Under the pieces are notes generated by a model. The model saw only the letters and a program-made list of their open reading frames with translations, made no database searches and was not told where the DNA came from. Shown here in pieces: positions 5,188 through 5,876 of a stretch of DNA of 5,876 nt. The translations under genes and the position numbers were made by a program. The stretch's first letter is position 1, and every line of letters starts with the position of its first letter. The DNA lies in the NCBI GenBank assembly GCA_945877995.1, contig CAMDXD010000271.1:1-5876 (forward strand), in the 5' to 3' direction. Source of the DNA: Bordetella parapertussis. Its GTDB lineage: Bacteria; Pseudomonadota; Gammaproteobacteria; Burkholderiales; CAIKXV01.

Positions 5188-5876
5188 GTGGTGCTCACCG
5201 TGCCGGTGCAGGACGCATCGGCGTGGACCGGGGAGCGACTGCGCCAGGGGCCGGAAGACTGGGTATGGAACCTGTCCCCGGCCACGCTGGCGGAGGTCGA
5301 TCGTGCACTCGCATTGGTGCAGCGGGCCCGGCGGCCGCTCGAGTCCGTGACCCGCGACGATTTCGCGCTGCCGTCGCTGTCGAACGAATTCGCGCGCATC
5401 GCGCACGAGCTGGAGCATGGACGCGGCTTCGTGCAGATCCGCGGCCTGGATGCCGGGCGCTACGATGCCGACGACCTGGCGGTCATCTTCTGGGGCGTGT
5501 CCGCGCACCTGGGCACCGCCCTCTCGCAGAACGCGCGCGGCGACCTGCTCGGCTACGTGCGCGACGAAGGCCGCGACATGGCCGACGGGCGCACCCGTCT
5601 GTACCAGACCAGCCTGCGCCAGCGCTTCCACACCGACATCGGCGCCGACGTGGTCGGGCTGTGCTGCGTGCGACCGGCACTCGAGGGCGGGATGAGTCTG
5701 GTCGCCAGTTCGGCCGCGGTCTACAACGCGATGCTCGAGCGCTATCCGTACCTGGTGGGCGTGCTCTACGACCGCTTCAACCTCGACTGGCGCGGCGAGC
5801 AGCCGCCGGGCGAGCCGGGCTGGTACAGCGAACCCGTCTACGCATGGCACCAGGAAAAGCTCTCCTGCCGGTTCTC
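5188..5876 (+). CDS. TauD/TfdA family Fe(II)/2-oxoglutarate dioxygenase, 5' part only
   Basis: The frame is open to the right edge, so the C-terminal part is missing (about 230 residues visible; family length usually 280-350). The sequence fits the TauD/TfdA family (PF02668), cytoplasmic enzymes that hydroxylate small organic acids, sulfonates or betaines using Fe(II), oxygen and 2-oxoglutarate. The key evidence is the iron-binding HxD motif in RFHTDIGADVVGL (His codon 5629-5631, Asp codon 5635-5637), followed by the family-typical GGMSLVASSAAVYNAML block. Before it are GRGFVQIRGLDAGRYDADD and FWGVSAHLGTALSQNARGD, which match the N-terminal half of the fold. The distal iron-binding His and the 2-oxoglutarate-binding Arg lie outside the window. 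The start is taken as GTG 5188 because of its Shine-Dalgarno; ATG 5167 would add 7 residues and overlap the hydrolase stop by 4 bases. It is probably co-expressed with the hydrolase. Substrate unknown. Confidence 0.88.
   Translation, partial: MVLTVPVQDASAWTGERLRQGPEDWVWNLSPATLAEVDRALALVQRARRPLESVTRDDFALPSLSNEFARIAHELEHGRGFVQIRGLDAGRYDADDLAVIFWGVSAHLGTALSQNARGDLLGYVRDEGRDMADGRTRLYQTSLRQRFHTDIGADVVGLCCVRPALEGGMSLVASSAAVYNAMLERYPYLVGVLYDRFNLDWRGEQPPGEPGWYSEPVYAWHQEKLSCRF

Noticed and set aside
5182..5850. A 222-codon minus-strand open frame opposite the dioxygenase
   Set aside because: The plus-strand frame carries the HxD motif and TauD-family blocks and stays open to the window edge. The antisense product has no recognisable features.
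1..5876. CRISPR arrays, insertion sequences, tRNA/rRNA, riboswitches, or defence or phage genes
   Set aside because: No direct-repeat arrays, transposase or integrase motifs, terminal repeats or structured RNA signatures were seen. Nearly every base is in a metabolic or transport gene.

Overview
The window looks like a piece of a high-GC betaproteobacterial chromosome, most likely Burkholderiales (Bordetella/Achromobacter/Variovorax type). The reasons are the high GC content, strong G/C preference at third codon positions, TGA as the stop codon of all six genes whose ends are visible, and two periplasmic binding proteins of the TctC/Bug family, which is greatly expanded in that order. This is inference from gene content; there is no rRNA or other taxonomic marker.

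Layout. (1) Bases 2-301, plus strand: the last 99 codons of an L-asparaginase II family gene. It is followed after 28 bases by a complete alpha/beta hydrolase (330-1169) with its own Shine-Dalgarno. (2) Bases 1192-4233, minus strand: a tight three-gene cluster read from right to left, made of a TctC/Bug binding protein (3244-4233), an ornithine cyclodeaminase/mu-crystallin family protein (2235-3221, probably TTG start) and a second TctC/Bug binding protein (1192-2226). Gaps are only 22 and 8 bases, so it is probably one operon. (3) Bases 4289-5876, plus strand and divergent from the cluster: a second, unrelated-subfamily alpha/beta hydrolase (4289-5170), then a TauD/TfdA-family Fe(II)/2-oxoglutarate dioxygenase that runs off the right edge. 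Coding density is very high. The only gaps are 28 bases (302-329), a 22-base convergent gap (1170-1191), the 8- and 22-base gaps inside the minus-strand cluster, a 55-base divergent gap (4234-4288), and about 17 bases before the dioxygenase.

How the genes may work together. The set (amide hydrolase, two ester/lactone/C-C type hydrolases, an imine/amino-acid redox family enzyme, a 2-oxoglutarate oxygenase and two periplasmic binding proteins) reads as an accessory catabolic locus. It would capture a small carboxylate, possibly nitrogen-containing, and break it down. The substrate cannot be named from sequence. No membrane subunits (TctA/TctB) and no regulator are present, so transport would depend on genes elsewhere.

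I found no mobile element, CRISPR array, tRNA, rRNA or clearly new system. The points most worth a second look are a near-perfect 12-bp inverted repeat whose two arms contain the opposing stop codons of the convergent genes, an apparent deletion of the catalytic-aspartate loop in the cyclodeaminase homologue, and the placement of that gene between two distant TctC paralogues.
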